Part shown: in pieces, positions 53,067 to 61,408 of the stretch | Layout of the letters: the number at the start of each line of letters is the position of its first letter | Position numbering within the stretch: position 1 is the first letter of the stretch | Notes under the pieces: generated by a model | The model's database searches: none | What the model saw: the letters and a program-made list of their open reading frames with translations, nothing else | Told to the model about the DNA's origin: nothing | Position numbers and translations under genes: made by a program | DNA from: Nocardioides antri | GTDB lineage: Bacteria; Actinomycetota; Actinomycetes; Propionibacteriales; Nocardioidaceae | Assembly (NCBI RefSeq): GCF_008373765.1 | Contig: NZ_VUJW01000001.1 | Location: 838,568-902,567 of the forward strand | Reading direction: 5' to 3' | Length of the DNA stretch: 64,000 nucleotides

Positions 53067-53102
53067 GCCTCCGCCCGGCATCTGCGCCGGGCGGAGGCGG
53101 CT
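53067..53102. terminator. strong bidirectional hairpin terminator
   Basis: Perfect 15-bp GC-rich stem (53067-53081 with 53088-53102) and a 6-base loop. The tRNA-side reading is followed by TCTTGTTCTTCC, a T-rich tail. It separates the interrupted cNMP gene (plus) from tRNA-Pro (minus) and can serve both. Confidence 0.85.
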
Positions 53103-53108
53103 TCTCGG

Positions 53109-53182
<74 letters not shown>

Positions 53183-53368
53183 AAGCTCCGTCCGGGATCG
53201 CCGTCCGAAGCGGATGGAACACTACCGCAGGGTCCTGGCCCCACCCGAATCCGGCCCCGGTAGCCCATTGGCACTACGCCCGCGACCGATCGATCCGATC
53301 TGACGCGAAAGTCGGACGCCGGACCTTCTCGCGTGCCACCGTCCGATCAAGGACGACAGGGGGCAGGG

Positions 53369-54946
53369 ATGCGGATCGGGGACGTCGATGCGGTCGGCAA
53401 GCGCGCCGCCCTCGTCGCTGTGTACCTGGCGGCCTCCCTGGTCGGGCGGGCGAGCGTCATCGACAGCGACCCCATGGCCCTGGTGTGGCCAGCAGGAGGG
53501 CTCGTCGTCGCGTGGCTGGTGACCCGTCCGACGGTCCGCGAATGGCTGGTCGACATCCCCCTGATCGCCCTCGCGGGGGCGGCGGTCCTGCTGCTCACCG
53601 GAACCGACGGGCCTGCGGTCGGGGTGCTGGCGACCTCCAACCTCGTGGGGGTGCTGACCGTCGTGCTCGCCCTCCGGCGGTGGAGCCCGACGAGCATCGC
53701 TCGTGGCGCCCCGCCGTTGCGCACACCACAGGCGACGCTCGGGTTCCTCGGCGCCGTGATCGTCGGATCCTTCGTCGGGGTGGCCAGCGGCGGCGCCGGG
53801 TTGTTGCTCGCCGGGTTCGACGTCTCCGCCACCGATCTCCTGGTCTGGTTCGGCCGGAACGTCTGTGGGATCACCGCGGTCGGCGTGACCGCCCTCCTGA
53901 TCCTGGACCACGTCCGGCGCGGGCGCCGTACGGACGACCCCGCCATCGCCTGGCCCGAGCTGGCCGCGCTGTTCGCCGCGACCGGCGCCCTGATCGCGGG
54001 CGACTACCTCACCGACGTCCCCGTGAGCTTCCTGCTGCCGGCCGCCGTGGTGTGGGCAGGCAGCCGGTTCCCACCGCTCGCGGTCGCGGTCCACGCGCTC
54101 ACGGGAGGGGCCGGCATCCTGTGGTTGACGTACGTCGGATCCGGCCCGTTCGCCGGTCCGGCCGACGAACGCGCCGAGATCCTGCTGGCGCAGCTGTTCA
54201 TCGCGATGACGCTGGTCGTCGGGCTCCTCCTTGCCGCAGCCCGCGAGGAACGGGCGAGCATGAGCCACGAGCTGCAGACCTTCGCCCGCCGGGTCGCCCA
54301 CGACCTGCGCAACCCGATCTCGGTCGTCGAGTCGTGGACGACCGAGCTGGCGGCCACGCTCGCGGCCGACCCGGCAGGACCTCCGCCCGGCGCCCCCAGA
54401 ATGGTCGCCGGCATCGAGCGGGCGACGGCACACATGCGCCACCTGGTCGACGCCCTGCTCGCGGATGCGTCAGCCCGCGACCGTGCCACCACGCCGGCGG
54501 TGGTGGACCTCGCCGAGCTGGTGGAGGACGTGGCGGAGGAGTACGGCGCCGCGGATCGCGTCCGCTCCGACGGCGTCCGGAGCGTGTCGGGCGACCCGGT
54601 GCTGCTGCGCCAGCTCGTCGACAACCTCGTCGGCAACGCGCTGAAGTACGCCCGGCCGGACGAGCCGCCCGACATCGCGGTCTCGGCCCGCCACACGGCC
54701 GACCGGGTCGTCGTCCGGGTCACCGACAACGGCGTCGGCATCCCGAGCGGTGCTCACGAGTGGATCTTCGAGCCGTTCCGTCGCGCGCACGACGACACGT
54801 ATCCCGGCACCGGACTGGGTCTCAGCACCTGTCGCCGGATCGTCGAGCGGCACGGCGGCTCGATGCGTGCCCTCTCCCGCGAGGACGCCCCCGGCACCGT
54901 CTTCGAGTTCGACCTTCCGCCAGCACTGGCAACGACACCGGCATGA
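53369..54946 (+). CDS. membrane sensor histidine kinase (MASE1-like)
   Basis: 525 residues. Residues 10-290 form an eight-helix MASE1-like integral membrane sensor (VWPAGGLVVAWLV, GLVTLNRNVCGITAVGV-type helices). The kinase part has the H-box FARRVAHDLRNPISVVESW (His311), N-box QLVDNLVGNALKYARP, G1 DNGVGIP and G2 GTGLGLSTCRRI. It senses an unknown membrane signal and should phosphorylate a receiver. ATG 53369 has a GGGGGCAGGG-type site. The stop lies in the first copy of an 11-bp tandem repeat, and a receiver-domain gene follows 60 bases later. Confidence 0.9.
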   Translation: MRIGDVDAVGKRAALVAVYLAASLVGRASVIDSDPMALVWPAGGLVVAWLVTRPTVREWLVDIPLIALAGAAVLLLTGTDGPAVGVLATSNLVGVLTVVLALRRWSPTSIARGAPPLRTPQATLGFLGAVIVGSFVGVASGGAGLLLAGFDVSATDLLVWFGRNVCGITAVGVTALLILDHVRRGRRTDDPAIAWPELAALFAATGALIAGDYLTDVPVSFLLPAAVVWAGSRFPPLAVAVHALTGGAGILWLTYVGSGPFAGPADERAEILLAQLFIAMTLVVGLLLAAAREERASMSHELQTFARRVAHDLRNPISVVESWTTELAATLAADPAGPPPGAPRMVAGIERATAHMRHLVDALLADASARDRATTPAVVDLAELVEDVAEEYGAADRVRSDGVRSVSGDPVLLRQLVDNLVGNALKYARPDEPPDIAVSARHTADRVVVRVTDNGVGIPSGAHEWIFEPFRRAHDDTYPGTGLGLSTCRRIVERHGGSMRALSREDAPGTVFEFDLPPALATTPA

Positions 54947-54989
54947 CACCGGCATGACACCGGCATGACACCGGCATGACAACGGCATG
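54935..54989. repeat. 11-bp tandem repeat, 5 copies
   Basis: Five copies of ACACCGGCATG (the fifth has one change, ACAACGGCATG). The first copy encodes the end of the kinase, whose TGA stop lies at 54944-54946. Each copy supplies an ATGA start/stop overlap. The array fills most of the space before the ribosome site (AGAGGAG) of the PAS-receiver gene. Confidence 0.95.
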
Positions 54990-55006
54990 ACCCAGAGGAG
55001 ACGACC

Positions 55007-56110
55007 ATGAAGAAGTCCACCGAGAAGCTCCGCCAGGAGCTGGAGGACACCCAGCGGGAGCTGGCGGACCTCCAGGCCCGCGTCGCGAACGCCCAGCAGC
55101 TGGCCAACATGGGCGACTACGACTGGCACATCGCGACCGACACCAACTCCTGGTCCGACCAGCTCTACCGCATCTACGGCTACGAGCCGCAGGAGTTCAA
55201 CGCGTCGTACGACCGCTTCCTGTCGATGGTGCACCCGGACGACCGCGACGCCGTCACCGCGGTCCACCGGCAGGTCTACGAGACGGGTGGGAGCTGGACG
55301 ATCACCGAGCGGATCGTGCGCCCCGACGGCGACGTCCGGCACCTCGCGACCAACGGAGTGGTGGTGACGGACGACGACGGCACCCCGGTCCGGATGCGGG
55401 GCACCTGCGTCGACATCACCGACCGGGTGCGCGCCGAGGCCGCCAGCGAGGAGCTCGCCGCGAGCCTCCGTGAGTGGCAGGTGCGCCGCCGGCACGCCTT
55501 CGAGATCAACGACAACGTGGTGCAGGGCATCAGCGCCGCGGTGCTGGCGCTCCAGCTCGGCGACCTCGAGGCGGTCTCGTCGTACCTCGAGCGCACGCTG
55601 CGCGCAGCCCGCGGGATGATGGGTGACCTGCTGCTCGACCGGGTCGCCGACGACGCTCCCGAGGCGGGCAGCCTGGTGCGGTCGACGCCGGCGGAGGCCG
55701 GCACGACGCCCGCGCCCGTCGCTCCGCGTTCCGACCCGTCGAAGGTCCGGGTCCTCCTCGCCGACGACTACCACGACCTGCGTGACCTCATGCGGTTCCA
55801 GCTGGAGCGGGCAGGCTACGACGTCATCGCCGAGGCCACCGACGGCGAGCAGGCCGTCGCCCTGGTCGGCGAGCACACCCCGGACGTCATCGTCCTCGAC
55901 CTCGCCATGCCGAAGCTGGACGGGCTCCAGGCGCTCCCGACCCTGCTGGAGATCTCCCCGGACTCGGCGGTCATCGTCGTGTCCGGCTTCGCCAACGGCC
56001 TGATGGCCGACCGGGTGATCGCCGCTGGCGCCTCCCGGTTCGTGGAGAAGGGTGTCGGGCTCGACGTCGTCGGGCTCGTCGAGGATGTGGTGGCGGAGCG
56101 GGCCGGCTAG
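55007..56110 (+). CDS. PAS - degenerate DHp - receiver domain protein
   Basis: 367 residues: coiled coil (1-32), PAS domain (about 33-145, MGDYDWHIATDTNSWSDQLYRIYGYEP...GTCVDITDRVRAE), a DHp-like helix pair (about 155-210) and a receiver domain (about 245-365) with phospho-acceptor Asp298 in VIVLDLAMPKLDG. The DHp helix reads EINDNVVQGIS where HisKA_3 kinases have LHDNVVQGLS, so the phosphoacceptor His is Asn168, and no ATPase domain follows. It is therefore a sensor-receiver protein rather than a kinase, probably phosphorylated by the upstream histidine kinase. Confidence 0.88.
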   Translation: MKKSTEKLRQELEDTQRELADLQARVANAQQLANMGDYDWHIATDTNSWSDQLYRIYGYEPQEFNASYDRFLSMVHPDDRDAVTAVHRQVYETGGSWTITERIVRPDGDVRHLATNGVVVTDDDGTPVRMRGTCVDITDRVRAEAASEELAASLREWQVRRRHAFEINDNVVQGISAAVLALQLGDLEAVSSYLERTLRAARGMMGDLLLDRVADDAPEAGSLVRSTPAEAGTTPAPVAPRSDPSKVRVLLADDYHDLRDLMRFQLERAGYDVIAEATDGEQAVALVGEHTPDVIVLDLAMPKLDGLQALPTLLEISPDSAVIVVSGFANGLMADRVIAAGASRFVEKGVGLDVVGLVEDVVAERAG

Positions 56111-56196
56111 GCGTAGTTTCCGTGGGTGGGCCCGGCGAGGGCCCGGGAGCCTCGGCCGGTCCTGGCGCCACCGCGCGCCCGACCCCAGGAGGCACC

Positions 56197-56787
56197 ATGT
56201 TCATCCAGATCATCCAAGGCAAGTGCACGCAGCAGGACGAGCTCCACGCCCTCGTCGACGAGTGGCGTCGCGACCTCTCCCCCGGTGCGACCGGCTGGCT
56301 CGGCGGCACCTACGGCTTCACCGACGACGACATGTTCGTCGGCGTGGTCCGCTTCGAGTCGCGCGAGGCCGCGATGGCGAACTCCGACCGTCCCGAGCAG
56401 GGTGAGTGGGCCGAGCGGATGATGGCGCTCATGGACGGTGAGGTCGAGTTCCACGACTGCGACGACGTGACGCTCATGCTCGACGGCGGGTCGGACCAGG
56501 CCGGCTTCGTCCAGGTCATCCGCGGCACGATCGACGACCCCGAGCGGCTCAAGGCGATGCTCGCCGACACCGACACGATCCACGAGATGCGGCCCGACAT
56601 CCTGGGTGCTTCCCTCGCCGTCGAGCCGGACGGCACGTTCACCGAGACCGTGGCCTTCACGTCCGAGGAGGCCGCCCGGGCCGGTGAGCAGATGGAGCCG
56701 CCCGAGGAGATGCGCCGCGACCTGGAGGACGCCATGAAGGACGCGAAGTTCTACGACCTCCACCACCCGTGGTTCGCGTCGCCGTGA
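56197..56787 (+). CDS. tandem ABM-like (dimeric alpha/beta barrel) protein, unknown
   Basis: 196 residues with two similar halves, each starting with a strand of the type F-I/V-Q-I/V-I-x-G (MFIQIIQGKCTQQDELHALVDEW and FVQVIRGTIDDPERLKAMLADT) and each containing a later strand-helix F-x-S-x-E-x-A (VVRFESREAAMANSD; VAFTSEEAARAGEQ). This suggests two ferredoxin-like ABM folds in one chain. GGAGG lies 5 bases before ATG 56197. Catalytic role unknown. Confidence 0.72.
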   Translation: MFIQIIQGKCTQQDELHALVDEWRRDLSPGATGWLGGTYGFTDDDMFVGVVRFESREAAMANSDRPEQGEWAERMMALMDGEVEFHDCDDVTLMLDGGSDQAGFVQVIRGTIDDPERLKAMLADTDTIHEMRPDILGASLAVEPDGTFTETVAFTSEEAARAGEQMEPPEEMRRDLEDAMKDAKFYDLHHPWFASP

Positions 56788-56800
56788 GCCGCGCGCGTCG

Positions 56801-57622
56801 TCACGCGGAGTAGCCGCAGCCGTCCTTCAGCTTCACGACCTGCTGGTCGGGGCCGGGCTCGACGAGACGTACGTCGTCGTCCCCGGCCGCGTAGTGGACC
56901 TGGATCCGGAAGGCGGATCCACCACGGTCCGCCGACAACGAGCGGACCCGGCTGCGCGCCCTGGCGAGCGCTGCCCGGAAGTCGCTGGCCCACACCGCGA
57001 CCTGAGCAACCTCTCCGTCCTCGATCTCCACCGTCACCCGGATCGTCGTCCGTTCGGCGGTGTGCCAGTCGATGGTGCTGTCGTGGAAGAACGGCGCGGA
57101 GAGGAATCCCAGGACCGATGCCAGCGGCGCGTCGGCCGTGATCTCGTCGTGGAGCGCCGTGGTGAACTCGACCGGCTCCAGGGCCTCGAGCAGGGTGAGA
57201 TAGCCGGGCCTCCCGGCAGACATCGCACCGATGCCGAACAGCGCGGCGTTCGGGGGAGTGAGCATCCAGCAGTCCCTGCTCACTCTCGGCCAGGACGAGA
57301 CCTGGATCCACAGCCGGTCCTCGACCGCGCGGGCCCGGATGGTGGAGTGCTCGTCGAAGTAGCCGAGATCGGTGGAGGCCTGCCAACCGCCGGGAACAGC
57401 GGTGCCCCTCGTGTGCTCCAGGAGCCGGCCGTCGACCGTGTGGATCTCGAAGTCGAGGGTGTCATGGGCCAGCGTCCGCTCGACGGCCTCGGCCAGGACG
57501 GCGTCGACGTCGTCCGGGGCAGGCGTGGACGACGTGGCCCCACGCTGGTCGGTCCCGCCGCCGGTGCAGGCGCCGAGGAGCACCAGCACGGCCACCGTCG
57601 CAGCACGTCGGAGTCCCTGCAC
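56801..57622 (-). CDS. lipoprotein, LppX/LprG-like fold possible
   Basis: 273 residues: signal peptide VQGLRRAATVAVLVLLGAC with the lipobox Cys near residue 19, a Thr/Ser/Pro-rich spacer, then about 230 residues of alternating strands (LDFEIHTVDGRLLEHTRGTAVPGGWQASTDLG, EDRLWIQVSSWP). The pattern recalls actinobacterial LolA/LppX-type lipoproteins, but the match is weak. GTG 57622 is preferred over 57652 because TAGATT (57635-57630, minus) ends 7 bases before it. Function unknown. Confidence 0.68.
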   Translation of the reverse strand: MQGLRRAATVAVLVLLGACTGGGTDQRGATSSTPAPDDVDAVLAEAVERTLAHDTLDFEIHTVDGRLLEHTRGTAVPGGWQASTDLGYFDEHSTIRARAVEDRLWIQVSSWPRVSRDCWMLTPPNAALFGIGAMSAGRPGYLTLLEALEPVEFTTALHDEITADAPLASVLGFLSAPFFHDSTIDWHTAERTTIRVTVEIEDGEVAQVAVWASDFRAALARARSRVRSLSADRGGSAFRIQVHYAAGDDDVRLVEPGPDQQVVKLKDGCGYSA

Positions 57623-57663
57623 GTCCAGCAATCTACGGCGTTCGAGCCACACGGCGGACCTCG

Positions 57664-58143
57664 GTGCGCTTCACTTTTCGGGTGAAGTCAGGACTCCTCG
57701 CCGCCCTTCTGGTCCCGCTGCTCCTCACCGGGTGCGGCGACGACGACAAGGACTCGTCGGCGGATGACGAGACCGCGGCGACAGCCGGCCTGAGCCCGGA
57801 CGAGGCAGCAGTGCACGAGGCACTCGTGAAATCCCTGCTGGACCCGGACTGCGACCTCCTCACCGAGGAGTACCTGCTGGAGATGTCGGTGCTCGGAGCG
57901 GAGACGCCCGAGGAGGCGTGCGAGGAGCGGCAGAACCTCTGGCAGGAGCCGCAGTACGACGAGGACGACATCCTGGTCTCCGACATCGTCGTGGACGGCG
58001 ACGTCGCGACGGCGGTCATCGGGTCGGAGTACGTCAACATCACCACGACCTACGAGCTGCAGCGGGTCGACGGCGAGTGGAAGGTCAGCTGCGACGACTT
58101 CACCTGCGACCGCCTGGACGAGCCGTCAGCGGAAGTCTCGTGA
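57664..58143 (+). CDS. small lipoprotein, unknown
   Basis: 159 residues: basic start, hydrophobic core LLAALLVPLLLTGC with lipobox Cys near residue 24, acidic linker (DDDKDSSADDE) and a domain of about 100 residues with four Cys (DPDCDLL, EEACEE, KVSCDDFTCDR). GTG 57664 or GTG 57682 could start it. Its 3' end overlaps the convergent dnaE2 gene by 18 bases. Function unknown. Confidence 0.65.
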   Translation: MRFTFRVKSGLLAALLVPLLLTGCGDDDKDSSADDETAATAGLSPDEAAVHEALVKSLLDPDCDLLTEEYLLEMSVLGAETPEEACEERQNLWQEPQYDEDDILVSDIVVDGDVATAVIGSEYVNITTTYELQRVDGEWKVSCDDFTCDRLDEPSAEVS

Positions 58144-61100
58144 CGACTGCCGCGCCTGGAGCGCGGTGCCTGCCCCGGGGACGAGCACGTCGAGCGGCAC
58201 GACCTGGTCGGCCACCAGGTTGACCACCCCGTCGTTGCGCTCGACCTTCCCGCGGATGATGACGGCGACCCGGTTCCGTGCTGCCTGCCGGTGCGCCCGC
58301 ATCACCCCCTGGGAGCAGATCACGTTGAGCATGCCGGTCTCGTCCTCGAGGTTGAGGAAGGTGATGCCCAGGGCGGTGCCCGGCCGCTGCCGGTGGGTGA
58401 CCAGACCGGCGACCCGGACCCGGCGGCCGGGGTCCGTGGTCCAGAGCGTGGTGATCGGGAGGATCCCGGCGATGTCCAGGTCGGCGCGGAGGTGCTCGAT
58501 CGGGTGTCGCTCGGGCGAGACCTTGGTCGCCCAGAGGTCGGCGAGGGTGAGCTCCTCGTCGCTCATCCCCGGCAGCGTCGGCGGCGGTGGCGCGGGAGTG
58601 CTGCCCGGCAGCTGGCCGTCGGACTCGGCGTAGCCCGACATCCACAGCGCCTGCCGACGGTCGAGACCGAAGCCGTCGAAGGCTCCGGCGGTGGCCAGCG
58701 CCTCGAGCTGCGCGGCCGTCAGCCCCGCCCTGCGCGAGAGGTCCACGATGCTGTCGTACGGCGCCACCTCCCGCTCTGCCACGATCCGCTCGGCCACCTC
58801 GGCGCCGATGCCCCGGACCGAGTCGAGCCCGAGCCGCACCGCCAGGTCGGCGTCATACCGCAGCGGCTCCTCGACCGGCTCGATCCTCTCGAGGCCGGCC
58901 TGGGCGCCGGAGAGCAGAATGTCCGGGCGCAGCACCGTCACCCCGTGCCGCCGGGCATCCGCCACCAGCGACTGCGGTGAGTAGAAGCCCATCGGCTGGT
59001 TGCGCAGCAGTCCGGCGAGGAACGCGGCCGGGTAGTGGAGCTTGAACCACGAGGACGCGTAGACGAGCAGCGCGAAGCTGAGCGCGTGCGACTCGGCGAA
59101 GCCGAAGTTCGCGAACGACAGGATCTTGACGTAGATGCCGTCGGCGCGGTCTCCGGTGATGCCGCGACGGGCCATGCCGGCGTACAGCTTCTCCTTGACC
59201 TTCTCGATCCGCTCCACGCCGCGCTTGGACCCCATCGCGCGGCGCAGGAGGTCGGCATCATCCCGGCTGCAGTCCCCCAGCGTGACGGCCATCGCCATCA
59301 GCTGCTCCTGGAAGAGAGGCACGCCGAGGGTGCGCCCCAGCACCGGCTCGAGCGAGGGGTGGTCGTAGGTGACCGGCTCCTTGCCGGTGGCGCGGCGGAT
59401 GTAGGGGTGGACTGCGCCGCCCTGGATCGGGCCCGGCCGGATCAGGGCGATCTCGATGGCGAGGTCGTAGAAGCTGCGGGGCTTCAGCCGGGGCAGGGTA
59501 CCGATCTGGGCGCGGCTCTCGACCTGGAAGACGCCGATCGAGTCCGCGCGGCACAGCATGTCGTAGACCTCGGGCTCCTCCTTGGGGATGCTCTCCAGCG
59601 TCCACCTCGGGCCGCAGTGCTCCTCGATCAGGCGCATCATGTGGTCGAGCGCCCCCAGCATCCCGAGCCCGAGCAGGTCGAACTTCACCAGCCCCATCGA
59701 CTCGCAGCCGTCCTTGTCCCACTGCAGGACGGTGCGGCCGGGCATCCGCGCCCGCTCGATCGGGCAGACCTCGCCGATCGGGCGCTCGGTCAGCACCATC
59801 CCGCCGGAGTGGATGCCGAGGTGGCGGGGAGCCGACATCAGCTCCTCGGCGAGCGCCACCACCGGCTGCGGGATCTCCGACTCCGTCTCGACCTCCCTCG
59901 CCCATCCGTCCACCGACTTCGACCAGGCGTCCTGCTGGCCGGTGGAGAAGCCGAGTGCCTTGGCGGCGTCGCGGACCGCCATCCGCGGCCGGTAGCTGAT
60001 CACGTTGCAGACCTGAGCGGCGTTGCGTCGGCCGTAGGTCTCGTAGACCCACTGGATGACCTCCTCCCGCCGGTCGGAGTCGAAGTCGACGTCGATGTCG
60101 GGCTCCTCCTCGCGGTGCTCGGAGATGAAGCGCTCGAACGGCAGCTGGTAGTAGACGGCGTCGATGGCGGTGATCCCGAGCGCGAAGCAGACGGCCGAGC
60201 TGGCGGCCGATCCCCGTCCCTGGCAGAGGATGCCGCGATCGCGGGCGAACTTCACGATGTCGTGGACGATGACGAAGTAGCCCGCGAAGTCCTTGCGGAG
60301 GATCACCTCGAGCTCCGCGTCGACGCGCTCCCGGGCCTCGCGCTCGTGCGGCGCGCCGGCGTAGCGCTCCCGGAAGCCCTGCTCGGTGAGCCTCCGCAGC
60401 CAGGACCCCGGCGTCTCGCCCTCGGGGATCCCCTGCTTCGGCAGCCGCGGTGAGGCCTTGCGGAGGTCGAAGGCGAGCTCGTCGGCCAGGGTGATGCTGG
60501 TGCTGATCGCACCCGGGTAGCGGCCGAAGAGCCGCTCCATCTCCGCGCCGCTGCGCAGGTGGGCGGAGCCCGAGAGGTCCAGCCAGCCGTCGAGCTCGGC
60601 GATGCTGCGGCGGGCGCGGATCGCAGCCATCGCAGCGGCGAGCCGGCGCTTGTCCGGCGTGGCGTGGTGGACGTTGCCGGTGGCGACGACCGGCAGCCGC
60701 CGCTCCCGGGCGAGCCCGGCGAGAAGGTCGTTGGTCTCGTCGTCACCGGGCTTGCCCTGGCCGCTGAGCTCGACGACCACGTTGTCCCTGCCGAACCTGG
60801 CGACCAGGTCGTCGATCGCCTCCGGCGATCGCATCCCCTTGCGACAGCCGGTGAGGACGACCCAGTGGTCACGGCCGCGCTCGGCGAGCTCGTCGAGGTC
60901 GTACGACGGCCTGCCCTTCTCGTCCCCGGTCAGGTGCGCCTCGGTCATCGCCGCAGCCAGCCGGTGGTAACCCTCCACTCCCCTGGCCAGCACGAGCAGG
61001 TGGGTGCCCTCGGGGTCGGGGACGCCGTTCTGCGGAGCGGTCAGGCCGAGACTGAGCTCGGCGCCGTAGACGGTCGGGAGGCAGTAGAGCGAGCTCGCCT

Positions 61101-61398
61101 CGGCGAAGAGCGGGGCGCCGGCGAAGTTGTCGTGGTCGGTGAGGGCCAGGGCGCTGAGCCCGAGCCGCGTCGCCTCGGTGACCAGGTCCACCGGCGAGCT
61201 GGCACCGTCCAGGAAGCTGAAGTGGCTGTGGCAGTGCAGCTCGGCGTACGGCGTCGCGTCCTCAGGACGGGCGACCTCCAGCGCCTCGACCGACGGCCGC
61301 TTCCGCCGGGAGACGGGCGCGTCCTCGACCCCGGGCACCCGCCCGGAGAGCCGTCGCTCGATCTCCCGCCACGGGACAGGGGGGTTGCTCCAACCCAT
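58126..61398 (-). CDS. dnaE2: error-prone DNA polymerase III alpha subunit (DnaE2/ImuC)
   Basis: 1090 residues, the usual DnaE2 length. The N-terminal PHP domain (YAELHCHSHFSFLDGASSPVDLV...ALTDHDN, about 48-110) precedes the polymerase core with the Asp pair in EPDIDVDFDSDRREEVIQWVY and GRGSAASSAVCF. A C-terminal helix-hairpin-helix and OB domain (RVRVAGLVTHRQRPGTALGITFLNLEDETG) close it. DnaE2 makes SOS-induced mutagenic bypass synthesis with ImuA' and ImuB; neither partner gene is adjacent. ATG 61398 lies 10 bases after the DUF222-HNH stop, so it should share that LexA-controlled transcript. Confidence 0.94.
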   Translation of the reverse strand: MGWSNPPVPWREIERRLSGRVPGVEDAPVSRRKRPSVEALEVARPEDATPYAELHCHSHFSFLDGASSPVDLVTEATRLGLSALALTDHDNFAGAPLFAEASSLYCLPTVYGAELSLGLTAPQNGVPDPEGTHLLVLARGVEGYHRLAAAMTEAHLTGDEKGRPSYDLDELAERGRDHWVVLTGCRKGMRSPEAIDDLVARFGRDNVVVELSGQGKPGDDETNDLLAGLARERRLPVVATGNVHHATPDKRRLAAAMAAIRARRSIAELDGWLDLSGSAHLRSGAEMERLFGRYPGAISTSITLADELAFDLRKASPRLPKQGIPEGETPGSWLRRLTEQGFRERYAGAPHEREARERVDAELEVILRKDFAGYFVIVHDIVKFARDRGILCQGRGSAASSAVCFALGITAIDAVYYQLPFERFISEHREEEPDIDVDFDSDRREEVIQWVYETYGRRNAAQVCNVISYRPRMAVRDAAKALGFSTGQQDAWSKSVDGWAREVETESEIPQPVVALAEELMSAPRHLGIHSGGMVLTERPIGEVCPIERARMPGRTVLQWDKDGCESMGLVKFDLLGLGMLGALDHMMRLIEEHCGPRWTLESIPKEEPEVYDMLCRADSIGVFQVESRAQIGTLPRLKPRSFYDLAIEIALIRPGPIQGGAVHPYIRRATGKEPVTYDHPSLEPVLGRTLGVPLFQEQLMAMAVTLGDCSRDDADLLRRAMGSKRGVERIEKVKEKLYAGMARRGITGDRADGIYVKILSFANFGFAESHALSFALLVYASSWFKLHYPAAFLAGLLRNQPMGFYSPQSLVADARRHGVTVLRPDILLSGAQAGLERIEPVEEPLRYDADLAVRLGLDSVRGIGAEVAERIVAEREVAPYDSIVDLSRRAGLTAAQLEALATAGAFDGFGLDRRQALWMSGYAESDGQLPGSTPAPPPPTLPGMSDEELTLADLWATKVSPERHPIEHLRADLDIAGILPITTLWTTDPGRRVRVAGLVTHRQRPGTALGITFLNLEDETGMLNVICSQGVMRAHRQAARNRVAVIIRGKVERNDGVVNLVADQVVPLDVLVPGAGTALQARQSSRDFR

Positions 61399-61408
61399 AT
61401 CGGCTCGC

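Noticed and set aside
58126-58143. Overlapping 3' ends of convergent genes (also 40437-40453)
   Set aside because: Short tail-to-tail overlaps are common in such compact genomes and need no special explanation.
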